This document shows positions 39,398 to 47,078 of a stretch of DNA of 64,000 nucleotides, one piece after another. The notes beneath the pieces were generated by a model, which was given only the letters and a program-made list of their open reading frames with translations, ran no database searches and was not told the DNA's origin. A program made the position numbers and the translations under genes. Within the stretch, counting starts at the first letter, position 1, and the number at the start of each line of letters is the position of its first letter. The stretch spans positions 124,001 through 188,000 of the forward strand of contig NZ_JAMXOE010000002.1 of the NCBI RefSeq assembly GCF_024055575.1, given 5' to 3'. This stretch comes from Mucilaginibacter flavidus. Lineage in GTDB: Bacteria; Bacteroidota; Bacteroidia; Sphingobacteriales; Sphingobacteriaceae.

Positions 39398-42300
39398 TCA
39401 ACGGTTCAAATCTTTCATTATCTCCTCAATCGCCCTATCCAGCTGCGGGTCCTTTCCTTCCAGCCTGTCTGTAAAGCCGTTTTTCACGTAAATATCCGGC
39501 GCTACGCCGTTTTTCTCAATGTCTTTGCCATCCAGCGTAAAACAACCCCAGGCCGGTATGCGGTAAAACGAACCGTCGACCAGGCCTTTACCGCTAGTGA
39601 AAATTATCCAGCGATAGGTTTCGGTGCCGATGATTTTACCCAGTCCTAATGTTTTAAAGCCCTGCGCCGTCATTTCGCCGTCGCTTAGGGTTTGCTCGTT
39701 TACCAGCAGTATTATCGGCTTGGCTGCCGGTGCAAAGTTTGGCTGCGGACTTTTCTTGCCGCCCCTGTATTGCCATTGCAGGTAGGGCTTTTGCGATAAA
39801 AATCTCAGCACCGCATCATGCACATTGCCGCCGGTGTTGTAGCGCAAATCCAATATCAATGCATCCTTTTTATAGGCATCATCAACCATATCCTCTAAAA
39901 ACGTTTCCAGCGAACCGGTGCCCATATCTTTCATGTAGGCGTAGGCAATCCTGTTTTTACTTTTTTCGTTTACTACAGCGCGGTTATGGTCTATCCATTC
40001 GTCGTACAAATCGCCGTCTAATGCACCACGACTTTCCGGGTGTATTTTGGCTGATACTTCTTTTCCATCACGTTCAAAAGTCAGCTCCACTTCCTTATCC
40101 ATCGATGGCTTTGTGAAATAATAATTGCGGTCCTGCTTTTCGTCAACGGGCTGGCCATTTACAGCTTTCAACCTGTCGCCTGGCTTCACATCGATGCCAG
40201 CTTTATCGGCGCTGCTATTTTTTAATACCGTCGAAACTTTGTACGGATCCTCGTTATCAAACATTATCCCGGTTTCCATGGTGGCGTAGGTAAGTGTTTT
40301 ACGTTCCTCGCTGCCATTGGAGTAAAAGCCCTGGTGCGATGAGTTGAGCTCGCCCAGCATATCATTCAGCAGCGTGCGCAGGTCGCTGCGGTTATTTACA
40401 AAGGGCAGGTAAACTGCGTACCGGTCGTGCATTTTCTTCCAATCGGTACCGTGGAACTCGCTATCATAATAGTTTTCTTCTAACCCTGCCCAGGCCTCGT
40501 CATACATCTGCCTGAACTCGCCGTCAAGGTTGCGCTCGAATTTGTAATCGATATCGACTTTCTCCAGTTTGTTGCCATCAATATTCACTGTATAAATATT
40601 GCCTTTGGCCAGCGCGTAATATTTATCGCCGCTTTGTACTATATCAAACCCTGCGCCGTCTTCGCCGCCAACTTTTTCGGTTTTATTATCTTCAAATGGC
40701 TGTATAGTTGTCCGGTAAATGGCCCAGTTGCCTTCCGAATGGTTCGACGCATAGTAAACCAGCGTTTTATCCCCCTTCTGAATAACATAAGGCGAGCGCT
40801 GTACCCCAAACCCGGGGCTCACCTGCTCCAGCCGTTTCATAATATCATCAGTGTTAATGATAATATCTACCGGAGGTTTAGGTGCGGGTTGTTCCGACAG
40901 CGGTTTCTTTTTGGCAGCGGCCGTTTTATCCTTATCCTTTTTGTTGGCCGTACTATCTTTTTTCTCCTCCTTAAACAAATCTTTCAACTTATCCAGGCGA
41001 AATGCTTCATCAAATTTTTGCAGCGGCATGCGGTAAACGTGAATGTCGCCACCACCTGATGGGTATAGGGGCGTTGTACGTGCCGAAGTAAAGTAAATGT
41101 ACTTACCATCAGGCGACCAAAACGGATCAGTCTCTGTAACACCGCTATTGGTAAGGTTAATTGTTTTACCCGATTTTATACCATAGATCAATATATCCTG
41201 CTCAAAATTGCGGAAGGCCGTGTATACCACATACTCGCCGTTTGATGATATAACGGGCGACGGATTTTGAAAGCCCCAAATTTCGTCGTTGGCAATGGTT
41301 TTACTTTCCAGCGTTTTCAGGTCGAGCAGCCTTACCTCGTTGCGACCGCTCAGGTAAACACCTTGGGTGTGTTCCTTGTTTACAGTAAGCAGCCTGTCGT
41401 TTTGCTTATCGGTAGTTATTTGTTTTTCTGTCGATGGCTTGTCGGCAGCTGTGGTGTACCAATTGGTATAGCCGCCGAAGGTTTGTGCAAACAGCAATGA
41501 TTTATTGTCAGGCAGCCATTTAACCTCGGTTACCCGCTCGGCATTACCACGTTCTATCTTCTTTACGTATTTACCTTCAATGTCGCTTACAAAAAGCTCG
41601 CCGCGGCTCACAAATGCCAGTTTTTTACCGTCAACCGATACGTCTACGGCTTCAATTTTGCCCTTTACGTTAAACTCCTGCTGCTTGGTTAGCACATCAT
41701 TGCGGGATAGCGAGAGGCTTACTTTCTGGCTTTGCTTCGATGCCACATCGTACACAAAAAGCTGGTAGTCTCTTTCAAAAACCACCTTTTCGCCGTTAGC
41801 ACTAACCACCGGGTGTTTTATGGATGATGGAAACTGCGTCAGCGAAGTTTTTTTACCGTTGATGAAAGTATACAGGTTATACTCCCCGCTTCCCTCGTCC
41901 GATGCGAAATAGACATTACCTTTCTGGTCTATTGATGTCCAGAAATCTTTGCCTACCCAGTCGGTATATTGCTTGTAAGCCTTGGTTTTGGGATTGTACG
42001 ATTGTATATCCGGGTTATAGGCGCCTTTGTAATGTTTACGGGTAGGGAAAATATAGCTTTCCCAGGTATCGCTAAAAAACAGTTCACCGGTTTGCGGGTG
42101 CTCTACTACGCCGTGTATCGTATTAAAAAAATTGTTAAAAAGGCGCACCGGGGTGCCGCCTATCAGCTTAACTGTATACTCACTAAATTCATTATACCTG
42201 TTCGAGGTAAAGTAAATCGATTTCGAATCCCAGGTCCACGAATCCACCTCATCCCCTGCGCTGCTAAAAGTAAGCTGCTTAATATCCCCACCGGCTAAAG

Positions 42301-42586
42301 GCATCACATACACATCATAATTACCAAACTGGTTTGACGAAAATGCAAGCCATTTACCATCGGGCGATACACGCGGCATCACCTCCTCGCCCTGCATGGC
42401 GGTTATGCGTGCTGCATTGCCGTTATTCAAATCGGCCCGCCAAAGGTCGCCCTCGTAGCTAAAGATTACGGTTTTTCCATCAGGTGTCAGGGTTGGATAC
42501 GATGTAAAATAAACACCGGCACTTTGCGCATGGACAAAGTTTTGAATGGTTAAAAATGATAAAATGAGCAGGTAGATTTTTTTCAT
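39398..42586 (-). CDS. Tricorn-like S41 protease
   Basis: 1062 residues from the ATG at 42586, which opens a signal peptide (MKKIYLLILSFLTIQNFVHA) that the longer frame would bury. Order of parts: a WD/TolB-like beta-propeller region with repeated SPDGK motifs (about 25-560), a Lys/Ala-rich linker (EEKKDSTANKKDKDK), a second propeller-like part, a PDZ domain (about 780-860, AGIDVKPGDRLKAVNGQPVD), and a C-terminal TSPc/S41 core with LILDLRYNTGGNVHD and the nucleophile serine in LSDGEMTAQGF (about residue 968). It probably degrades peptides in the periplasm. Confidence 0.92.
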   Translation of the reverse strand: MKKIYLLILSFLTIQNFVHAQSAGVYFTSYPTLTPDGKTVIFSYEGDLWRADLNNGNAARITAMQGEEVMPRVSPDGKWLAFSSNQFGNYDVYVMPLAGGDIKQLTFSSAGDEVDSWTWDSKSIYFTSNRYNEFSEYTVKLIGGTPVRLFNNFFNTIHGVVEHPQTGELFFSDTWESYIFPTRKHYKGAYNPDIQSYNPKTKAYKQYTDWVGKDFWTSIDQKGNVYFASDEGSGEYNLYTFINGKKTSLTQFPSSIKHPVVSANGEKVVFERDYQLFVYDVASKQSQKVSLSLSRNDVLTKQQEFNVKGKIEAVDVSVDGKKLAFVSRGELFVSDIEGKYVKKIERGNAERVTEVKWLPDNKSLLFAQTFGGYTNWYTTAADKPSTEKQITTDKQNDRLLTVNKEHTQGVYLSGRNEVRLLDLKTLESKTIANDEIWGFQNPSPVISSNGEYVVYTAFRNFEQDILIYGIKSGKTINLTNSGVTETDPFWSPDGKYIYFTSARTTPLYPSGGGDIHVYRMPLQKFDEAFRLDKLKDLFKEEKKDSTANKKDKDKTAAAKKKPLSEQPAPKPPVDIIINTDDIMKRLEQVSPGFGVQRSPYVIQKGDKTLVYYASNHSEGNWAIYRTTIQPFEDNKTEKVGGEDGAGFDIVQSGDKYYALAKGNIYTVNIDGNKLEKVDIDYKFERNLDGEFRQMYDEAWAGLEENYYDSEFHGTDWKKMHDRYAVYLPFVNNRSDLRTLLNDMLGELNSSHQGFYSNGSEERKTLTYATMETGIMFDNEDPYKVSTVLKNSSADKAGIDVKPGDRLKAVNGQPVDEKQDRNYYFTKPSMDKEVELTFERDGKEVSAKIHPESRGALDGDLYDEWIDHNRAVVNEKSKNRIAYAYMKDMGTGSLETFLEDMVDDAYKKDALILDLRYNTGGNVHDAVLRFLSQKPYLQWQYRGGKKSPQPNFAPAAKPIILLVNEQTLSDGEMTAQGFKTLGLGKIIGTETYRWIIFTSGKGLVDGSFYRIPAWGCFTLDGKDIEKNGVAPDIYVKNGFTDRLEGKDPQLDRAIEEIMKDLNR

Positions 42587-42625
42587 ATGAGATAAATTAT
42601 GTAAGTCAGGTACAATTTCATTAAT

Positions 42626-42650
42626 GTAGAGAGACAACACTTTGCGTCTC
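42626..42650. repeat. Decayed half GAGACGC element
   Basis: GTAGAGAGAC at the left and TTTGCGTCTC at the right form a mismatched hairpin of the same family as 21413-21507. It lies upstream of the tricorn-like gene. Confidence 0.55.
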
Positions 42651-42740
42651 CGAAATTTTGGTTAAAGTACTATTTTACAGGATTTAAAACAAGATGGGAC
42701 GTCGTAAACTTATAAAGATACCAGAGTAAAAAAAATATTG

Positions 42741-42748
42741 TAAATTTG
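42741..42748 (+). promoter_or_regulatory. -7 promoter element of the toxin-antitoxin pair
   Basis: Reads TAAATTTG, 26 bases before the antitoxin ATG. Confidence 0.45.
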
Positions 42749-42774
42749 ATTACGTTTAAAACAAAAGCGTTTAT

Positions 42775-42996
42775 ATGACCACACTAATCATTGAAATACC
42801 GGATGATAAGAAGTCGATACTTTCTGAATTAACCACCATTACAAAAAATGCGGGGTTAAAAGTAAGTATTGATAATGATGACGATGGCCTGAGTGAAGCT
42901 GAATTCAAATCATTGCAGGACGCGTGTAATGAAGCCATTTTGATAAAAAAAGGTCTTTCAAAAGGCATTTTACCCTCCGAGTTGTGGAATGACTAA
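42775..42996 (+). CDS. Putative type II antitoxin
   Basis: 73 residues, acidic. A short beta-strand start (TTLIIEIPDDKKSILSEL) is followed by an acidic stretch (SIDNDDDGLSEAEFKSLQ) and a helix ending KGILPSELWND. This is the pattern of small antitoxins paired with RelE-type toxins, where the C-terminal tail wraps the toxin. No classic DNA-binding motif is obvious. The stop overlaps the toxin start by eight bases. The call rests mostly on the neighbour. Confidence 0.7.
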   Translation: MTTLIIEIPDDKKSILSELTTITKNAGLKVSIDNDDDGLSEAEFKSLQDACNEAILIKKGLSKGILPSELWND

Positions 42997-43333
42997 TAAG
43001 GTTATTATCTCTAAAAACTTCCAGCGGGAAGCAAAAGATTTACTGAAAAAATTTCACACCCTTAAAGAATCTATCGATGGATTGATAAATAAATTGACTG
43101 ACGATCCATATTGTGGTGAACCATCTGGTCAGAAAATTTATAAACTTCGTTTACGCGACAAAAGTAAAGGTGGTGGCAAAAGTGGTGGCTTCAGGGTGTT
43201 ATATTATCATATTATTAAAACCGAAGACGGAATTACTACCCTGTTGATGTCAATATTCGATAAATCTGACAGGGAGACCATAACCAAGGCAGAAGCGTTG
43301 AAAAAACTTGATAAAATACTCGACGAAATGTAG
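42989..43333 (+). CDS. RelE/ParE-superfamily toxin
   Basis: 114 residues, basic. The fold signature is NFQREAKDLLKKFHTLKESI (helix pair), a beta-sheet with IYKLRLRDKSKGGGKSGGFR and VLYYHI, then a strand with TTLLMSIFDKSDRETIT and a final helix. The GGGKSGGFRVLYY element is common in this toxin group, whose members are ribosome-dependent mRNA nucleases. It is coupled to the upstream antitoxin by an eight-base overlap and appears intact. Confidence 0.83.
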   Translation: MTNKVIISKNFQREAKDLLKKFHTLKESIDGLINKLTDDPYCGEPSGQKIYKLRLRDKSKGGGKSGGFRVLYYHIIKTEDGITTLLMSIFDKSDRETITKAEALKKLDKILDEM

Positions 43334-43365
43334 AGATGTAAAAGGGCTACCGATAATCCAAACGC

Positions 43366-44112
43366 CTACCTCACCGCCTTTACCACAATATACGGCGACA
43401 ACGCCTTGCTCTCCATCGGTATAACCTTCGTAAACACTTTCCCGGCTACCCAAATGGCTTTTACCAACGCCTTGGTCAACCCGGTCCGCTCCGATTTATT
43501 TTCCAGCCATACGGTAAAACGGCCATGGTAGTATGCTTCAACTTCTTTTAGTCCCAGTTGTTTACAGCTATCGGTAAGCAACTGCAGATCCATACTGTTT
43601 ATGTTGTGTTTATCGTAATTTTCTTTGTCGAAATTGCGCTGTACCCAGCCGTTTACGCTTTTAAAGTTTGGCAGGGTAATAAACAGAATGCCGCCCGGTT
43701 TCAAAAACTGCAGGTGGGTCTCAATAATGGCTTTGGTATCGTTAAAATGCTCGATCAGACCAAACGAGAGCACCATATCATACAACTTTTCAGGCTTGTA
43801 ATTAAACAGATCGGCTTCAATTATATTGATATCGCCGGGTTTTAACCCGTTCTTTTCGAGCAGTTGGTTTATCAGGTCCTGGTGAATGTAATAGTCAAAC
43901 AAGGTGGTATCCAGGTGCTCGTATTTTTTCAGGTAGGTGGCATAATAACCAGGGAAACCGCCAAGCTCAATTGCGTTTTTTACATTTTTTTCGGCGATAA
44001 GCTTTGCCAGTATGTTGCCGAAAACATAGTTGGGTTTTATAAAAAATATCAGCCCTTTTCTCGATTCCCAAAAAGATTTCCAAAATGAGCGGTCGGTTAA
44101 ATTTTGTTCCAT
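43366..44112 (-). CDS. Class I SAM-dependent methyltransferase
   Basis: 248 residues. SAM-binding motif I is AIELGGFPGYYATYLKK (about 42-58, an unusual GGFPG version of GxGxG), motif II is LDTTLFDYYI, and the post-motif is YDMVLSFGLIEHFNDTKAII, followed by LKPGGILFITLPNFK. The C-terminus contains two hydrophobic segments that may bind the membrane. It lies 3' to 3' with the toxin gene and upstream of a dispersed repeat. Probably an O-methyltransferase for a glycan or lipid; substrate unknown. Confidence 0.85.
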   Translation of the reverse strand: MEQNLTDRSFWKSFWESRKGLIFFIKPNYVFGNILAKLIAEKNVKNAIELGGFPGYYATYLKKYEHLDTTLFDYYIHQDLINQLLEKNGLKPGDINIIEADLFNYKPEKLYDMVLSFGLIEHFNDTKAIIETHLQFLKPGGILFITLPNFKSVNGWVQRNFDKENYDKHNINSMDLQLLTDSCKQLGLKEVEAYYHGRFTVWLENKSERTGLTKALVKAIWVAGKVFTKVIPMESKALSPYIVVKAVR

Positions 44113-44148
44113 TAAAACGTTAGTTCGTTATATTTTTAGTCTCCCAAC

Positions 44149-44242
44149 CGTCATGCCGAACTTGTTTCGGCACCTCACAGGACAGGTCGCCGAGATGCCG
44201 GTCACTGAGCAAATGGGGTGCTGAAACAAGTTCAGCATGACG
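44149..44242. repeat. 94-base inverted repeat CGTCATGCCGAAC...
   Basis: 29-base arms (44149-44177 and 44214-44242) matching at 26 positions. Each arm is itself a hairpin (GCCGAA/TTCGGC and GCTGAA/TTCAGC). It lies between the methyltransferase and acyltransferase genes. A half copy is at 57514-57542. Confidence 0.8.
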
Positions 44243-44258
44243 TGTTTTTTATTTTTAT

Positions 44259-44765
44259 TTATCCTTTCTTCTCCAATACCTTCGCCGGGTTCCCTACCAC
44301 CACGCAATCAGCAGGTACATCTTTTATTACTACCGAACCCGCACCTATTATCACATTATCCCCGATAGCAATATCTCCAATAATACAAACATTGGCCCCA
44401 ATATCTACATTATTCCCAATCCGCGGGCAAGCGCTAAACGTGCCGTCGGCCAGTTTTTTGTGGCCGATGGTGGTGCTGTTACGCAATACGCAATTATTAC
44501 CGATGATGGTGCCTTTGTTAACTACCAATGCCTGCCCGTGGTAAAGGGATAATCCTTTTCCTATAGTTGTTTTGCGCGGCAGTTCAATACCCAGTACCCA
44601 CTCCACCCAAAAGCGGTAAAGCATAAAGTACGGGTAAAATATAATTTTGGTGACCAGGTAACGGTTAAAAACCATCATCAGCCTGAAAGAAAATAAAACC
44701 GATTGTGCTTTAAAATTCTGCCGGTTGGCGCTCCAATCCTGGAATAAATAAGCAAAAAAGTTCAT
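44259..44765 (-). CDS. Hexapeptide-repeat acyltransferase (serine acetyltransferase-like)
   Basis: 168 residues. An N-terminal region with hydrophobic helices (FRLMMVFNRYLV, IIFYPYFMLYRF) is followed by a left-handed beta-helix of hexapeptide repeats from about residue 85 to 155 (IGKGLSLYHGQALVVNKG, NNVDIGANVCIIGDIAIGDN, VIIGAGSVVIKDVPADCVVV). The GNPAKV ending is typical of colanic acid and serine O-acetyltransferase relatives. The active His of the family is present in SLYHGQALV. It is likely to acetylate a polysaccharide precursor, given the glycosyltransferases next to it. Confidence 0.85.
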   Translation of the reverse strand: MNFFAYLFQDWSANRQNFKAQSVLFSFRLMMVFNRYLVTKIIFYPYFMLYRFWVEWVLGIELPRKTTIGKGLSLYHGQALVVNKGTIIGNNCVLRNSTTIGHKKLADGTFSACPRIGNNVDIGANVCIIGDIAIGDNVIIGAGSVVIKDVPADCVVVGNPAKVLEKKG

Positions 44766-44817
44766 TTTATAGTTTTCAGATTGTTGATAACAATGCTACT
44801 AATAACCCCTGTTCGTC

Positions 44818-44842
44818 AAATCCTCTTGTTTGTAGAGGATTT
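44818..44842. repeat. Small hairpin AAATCCTC/GAGGATTT
   Basis: Perfect 8-base arms with a 9-base loop in the divergent region between the acyltransferase and glycosyltransferase genes. It resembles intergenic repeat debris. Confidence 0.5.
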
Positions 44843-44918
44843 GGTGAGGCCTTAACGCCCAAAAGTAAAGTTTTCATTTTAGAATTGTTATAATTGCTGC
44901 GATAATTAGCGCCACTGA

Positions 44919-46178
44919 ATGAAGGTAACCTTAATAAACACATCTGATGCCGGCGGTGGTGCCCCGGCTGCCTGCATGCGCCTGCTAAAAGCGCTGGAAT
45001 TACAGCAGGTTGATGCCATGATGCAGGTGCAGGAAAAAAAGACCGCCGAACCCCTGGTCGAGAGCATCGCCAATGATTTTTGGAGCCGGTTAAAAACAAA
45101 TTTCAATTTTTATTATGAACGCCTGCCTTTCATCTGGTTTAAGGCGAAGGACAAATCGGTACGGTTTGCATTTTCAGCGGCTGACACAGGGACTGATATT
45201 ACCAACCAGCCCGATATTTTAAGTGCCGATGTTTTGCACCTGCACTGGACAAACAGCGGTTTCCTCTCCATTAAAAACCTTAAGCAACTGTTCTTAACCG
45301 GCAAACCCGTGGTATGGACGCTGCACGATATGTGGGCTTTTACTGGAGGCTGTCACTACTCCGGCGAATGCGACCACTATAAACATGAATGTGGTAATTG
45401 CTGGATGCTGCGCAAACCGCACGGCGAGGACCTTTCATACCGTGGTTTTTTCCGCAAGAAATATATGCTGAAAGCCGCCAAAAATGTTGTGTTTGTAACC
45501 TGCAGCCATTGGCTAGCCGACGTTGCCCGCACAAGCACATTATTAAAAGGCTTCCGCATCGAAACCATCCCGAACCCGATTGATACCGAAATATTTTCAC
45601 CAAAAGATAACGACGCCACACGGGCAAAGTTAAATATCGGTAAAAACTCAAAAGTGATACTCTTTGGCGCAGCCAATATCATGGACCGGCGCAAAGGCAT
45701 TAACTACCTGGTTGAGGCGCTAAGCATCCTTAAAAACAATTACGCCGGCGAAGTTGAAATTGTGATATTCGGCAAGAACAAAGAGTTTAATACAGGTACC
45801 CTGCCCTTTAAAGTGCACGAAGTCGGGATAGTCACCTCACAAACCGAGCTGGCAGCCCTTTACAGCCTTGCTGACGTATTTGTTTCGCCAGCCCTAGAAG
45901 ACAACCTGCCAAACACCGTAATGGAAGCCCTGGCCTGCGCAACGCCTGTGGTGGCCTTTAATACCGGAGGTATACCCGACATGGTCGACCATTTTAACAA
46001 TGGCTATCTTGCTGAATATAAATCGGCCGACGATTTTGCTACCGGCATAAGGTTTGTTTTAAATGCAGGTAAGACGGGTAAACTGGCAGCCAATGCCCGC
46101 AAAAAGGTGCTGGATAATTTCAGCAACGAGAAGGTAGCCCAGCAGTACATGGCCGTTTATCAATCGATATTGAAATAA
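44919..46178 (+). CDS. Glycosyltransferase family 4 protein
   Basis: 419 residues, GT-B fold. The N-terminal domain begins MKVTLINTSDAGGGAPAACM with a glycine-rich acceptor loop. The C-terminal donor domain has VILFGAANIMDRRKGINYLV (about 249-268), VSPALEDNLPNTVMEALACA (E-x7-E motif) and TPVVAFNTGGIPDMVDH. No membrane segments. It transfers a sugar from a nucleotide donor onto a lipid-linked or polysaccharide acceptor. It overlaps the next gene by one base (TAATG), so they are translationally coupled. Confidence 0.92.
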   Translation: MKVTLINTSDAGGGAPAACMRLLKALELQQVDAMMQVQEKKTAEPLVESIANDFWSRLKTNFNFYYERLPFIWFKAKDKSVRFAFSAADTGTDITNQPDILSADVLHLHWTNSGFLSIKNLKQLFLTGKPVVWTLHDMWAFTGGCHYSGECDHYKHECGNCWMLRKPHGEDLSYRGFFRKKYMLKAAKNVVFVTCSHWLADVARTSTLLKGFRIETIPNPIDTEIFSPKDNDATRAKLNIGKNSKVILFGAANIMDRRKGINYLVEALSILKNNYAGEVEIVIFGKNKEFNTGTLPFKVHEVGIVTSQTELAALYSLADVFVSPALEDNLPNTVMEALACATPVVAFNTGGIPDMVDHFNNGYLAEYKSADDFATGIRFVLNAGKTGKLAANARKKVLDNFSNEKVAQQYMAVYQSILK

Positions 46179-46933
46179 TGCCGTTCAATCCCACCCTTTC
46201 GGTTATTACCATTGTTTACAACAACGTAAGGGATATCGAGCGCACTATGCTTTCGGTGCTAAACCAAACCTATCCCAACATCGAATATATAATTGTCGAT
46301 GGCAAATCAACCGATGGCACCTTGCAAATTATTGAGCTGTACAAAACCCGGATCGCAAAACTCATCAGCGAAAAGGACGAAGGTATTTATGATGCCATGA
46401 ACAAGGGCCTTGCCGCTGCCACCGGCGACTACGTGATATTCATGAACTCGGGTGACGAATTTTATAGAACCGATACGGTAGAGAAAGTATTTGAAACCGC
46501 GCCCGATGCCGATATCTATTACGGCGAAACGGAAATGATAAACGATGCCGCCGAAAGCCTTGGTCAGCGCCGTCACAAAGCGCCCGCCCAATTTACCTGG
46601 CGCGATTTTAAATTTGGTATGAGCATTAGTCACCAGGCCATCTACATCCGCCGCTCGTTAACCGAACCATATAACCGCAAATACCAGCTTAGTGCTGATA
46701 TCGACTGGATTATCCGCGCGGCAAAAAAAGCAAAAACCATAGTAAACGCAAACCGTTATGTGGCCAAATACCTGGTTGGCGGTATGTCAAAAGCTAAACA
46801 TCGCCAAAGCCTGCAGGAACGATATAATATTATGAAGGAATACTATGGCCTCGTTCCTACCGTTTTAAATCACTTTGTAATCGCTGTTAACCTGGCCTGG
46901 TATTGGCTGAGGCACAAAAGGACTAATGACTGA
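46178..46933 (+). CDS. Glycosyltransferase family 2 protein
   Basis: 251 residues, GT-A fold. It begins SVITIVYNNVRDIERTMLSV, then IEYIIVDGKSTDGTLQII with the DG signature, ISEKDEGIYDAMNKGLAAAT and YVIFMNSGDEFY (the DXD-like metal site), and YQLSADIDWIIRAAKKAKTI as acceptor-side motif. The length is normal for a single-domain WbbD/WcaA-type enzyme. It is the last gene of the unit with the GT4 enzyme, and both probably build the same surface glycan. Confidence 0.93.
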   Translation: MPFNPTLSVITIVYNNVRDIERTMLSVLNQTYPNIEYIIVDGKSTDGTLQIIELYKTRIAKLISEKDEGIYDAMNKGLAAATGDYVIFMNSGDEFYRTDTVEKVFETAPDADIYYGETEMINDAAESLGQRRHKAPAQFTWRDFKFGMSISHQAIYIRRSLTEPYNRKYQLSADIDWIIRAAKKAKTIVNANRYVAKYLVGGMSKAKHRQSLQERYNIMKEYYGLVPTVLNHFVIAVNLAWYWLRHKRTND

Positions 46934-47021
46934 CCCTGATTCAATTGCTTGAAGGATGTCCCGATCGTTAAACGCGCCAGGTATCATGCCCATCCCTCAA
47001 TACTAAAAATCAAGGTTCAGA

Positions 47022-47057
47022 CAAAAAAATAGCGATGAGCACCAACCCATCGCTATC
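47022..47057 (-). terminator. Rho-independent terminator of the second yfhO gene
   Basis: On the minus strand a perfect 9-base stem ATAGCGATG/CATCGCTAT (47048-47056 with 47029-47037), a 10-base loop and a run of seven T. Confidence 0.85.
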
Positions 47058-47078
47058 TCTATCTAAAAATTATTTCAA

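Noticed and set aside
42775..43333. Novel defence system around the toxin-antitoxin pair
   Set aside because: Neighbours are a tricorn-like protease and a methyltransferase on the opposite strand with no nuclease, helicase or restriction gene, so it looks like an ordinary RelE-type module.
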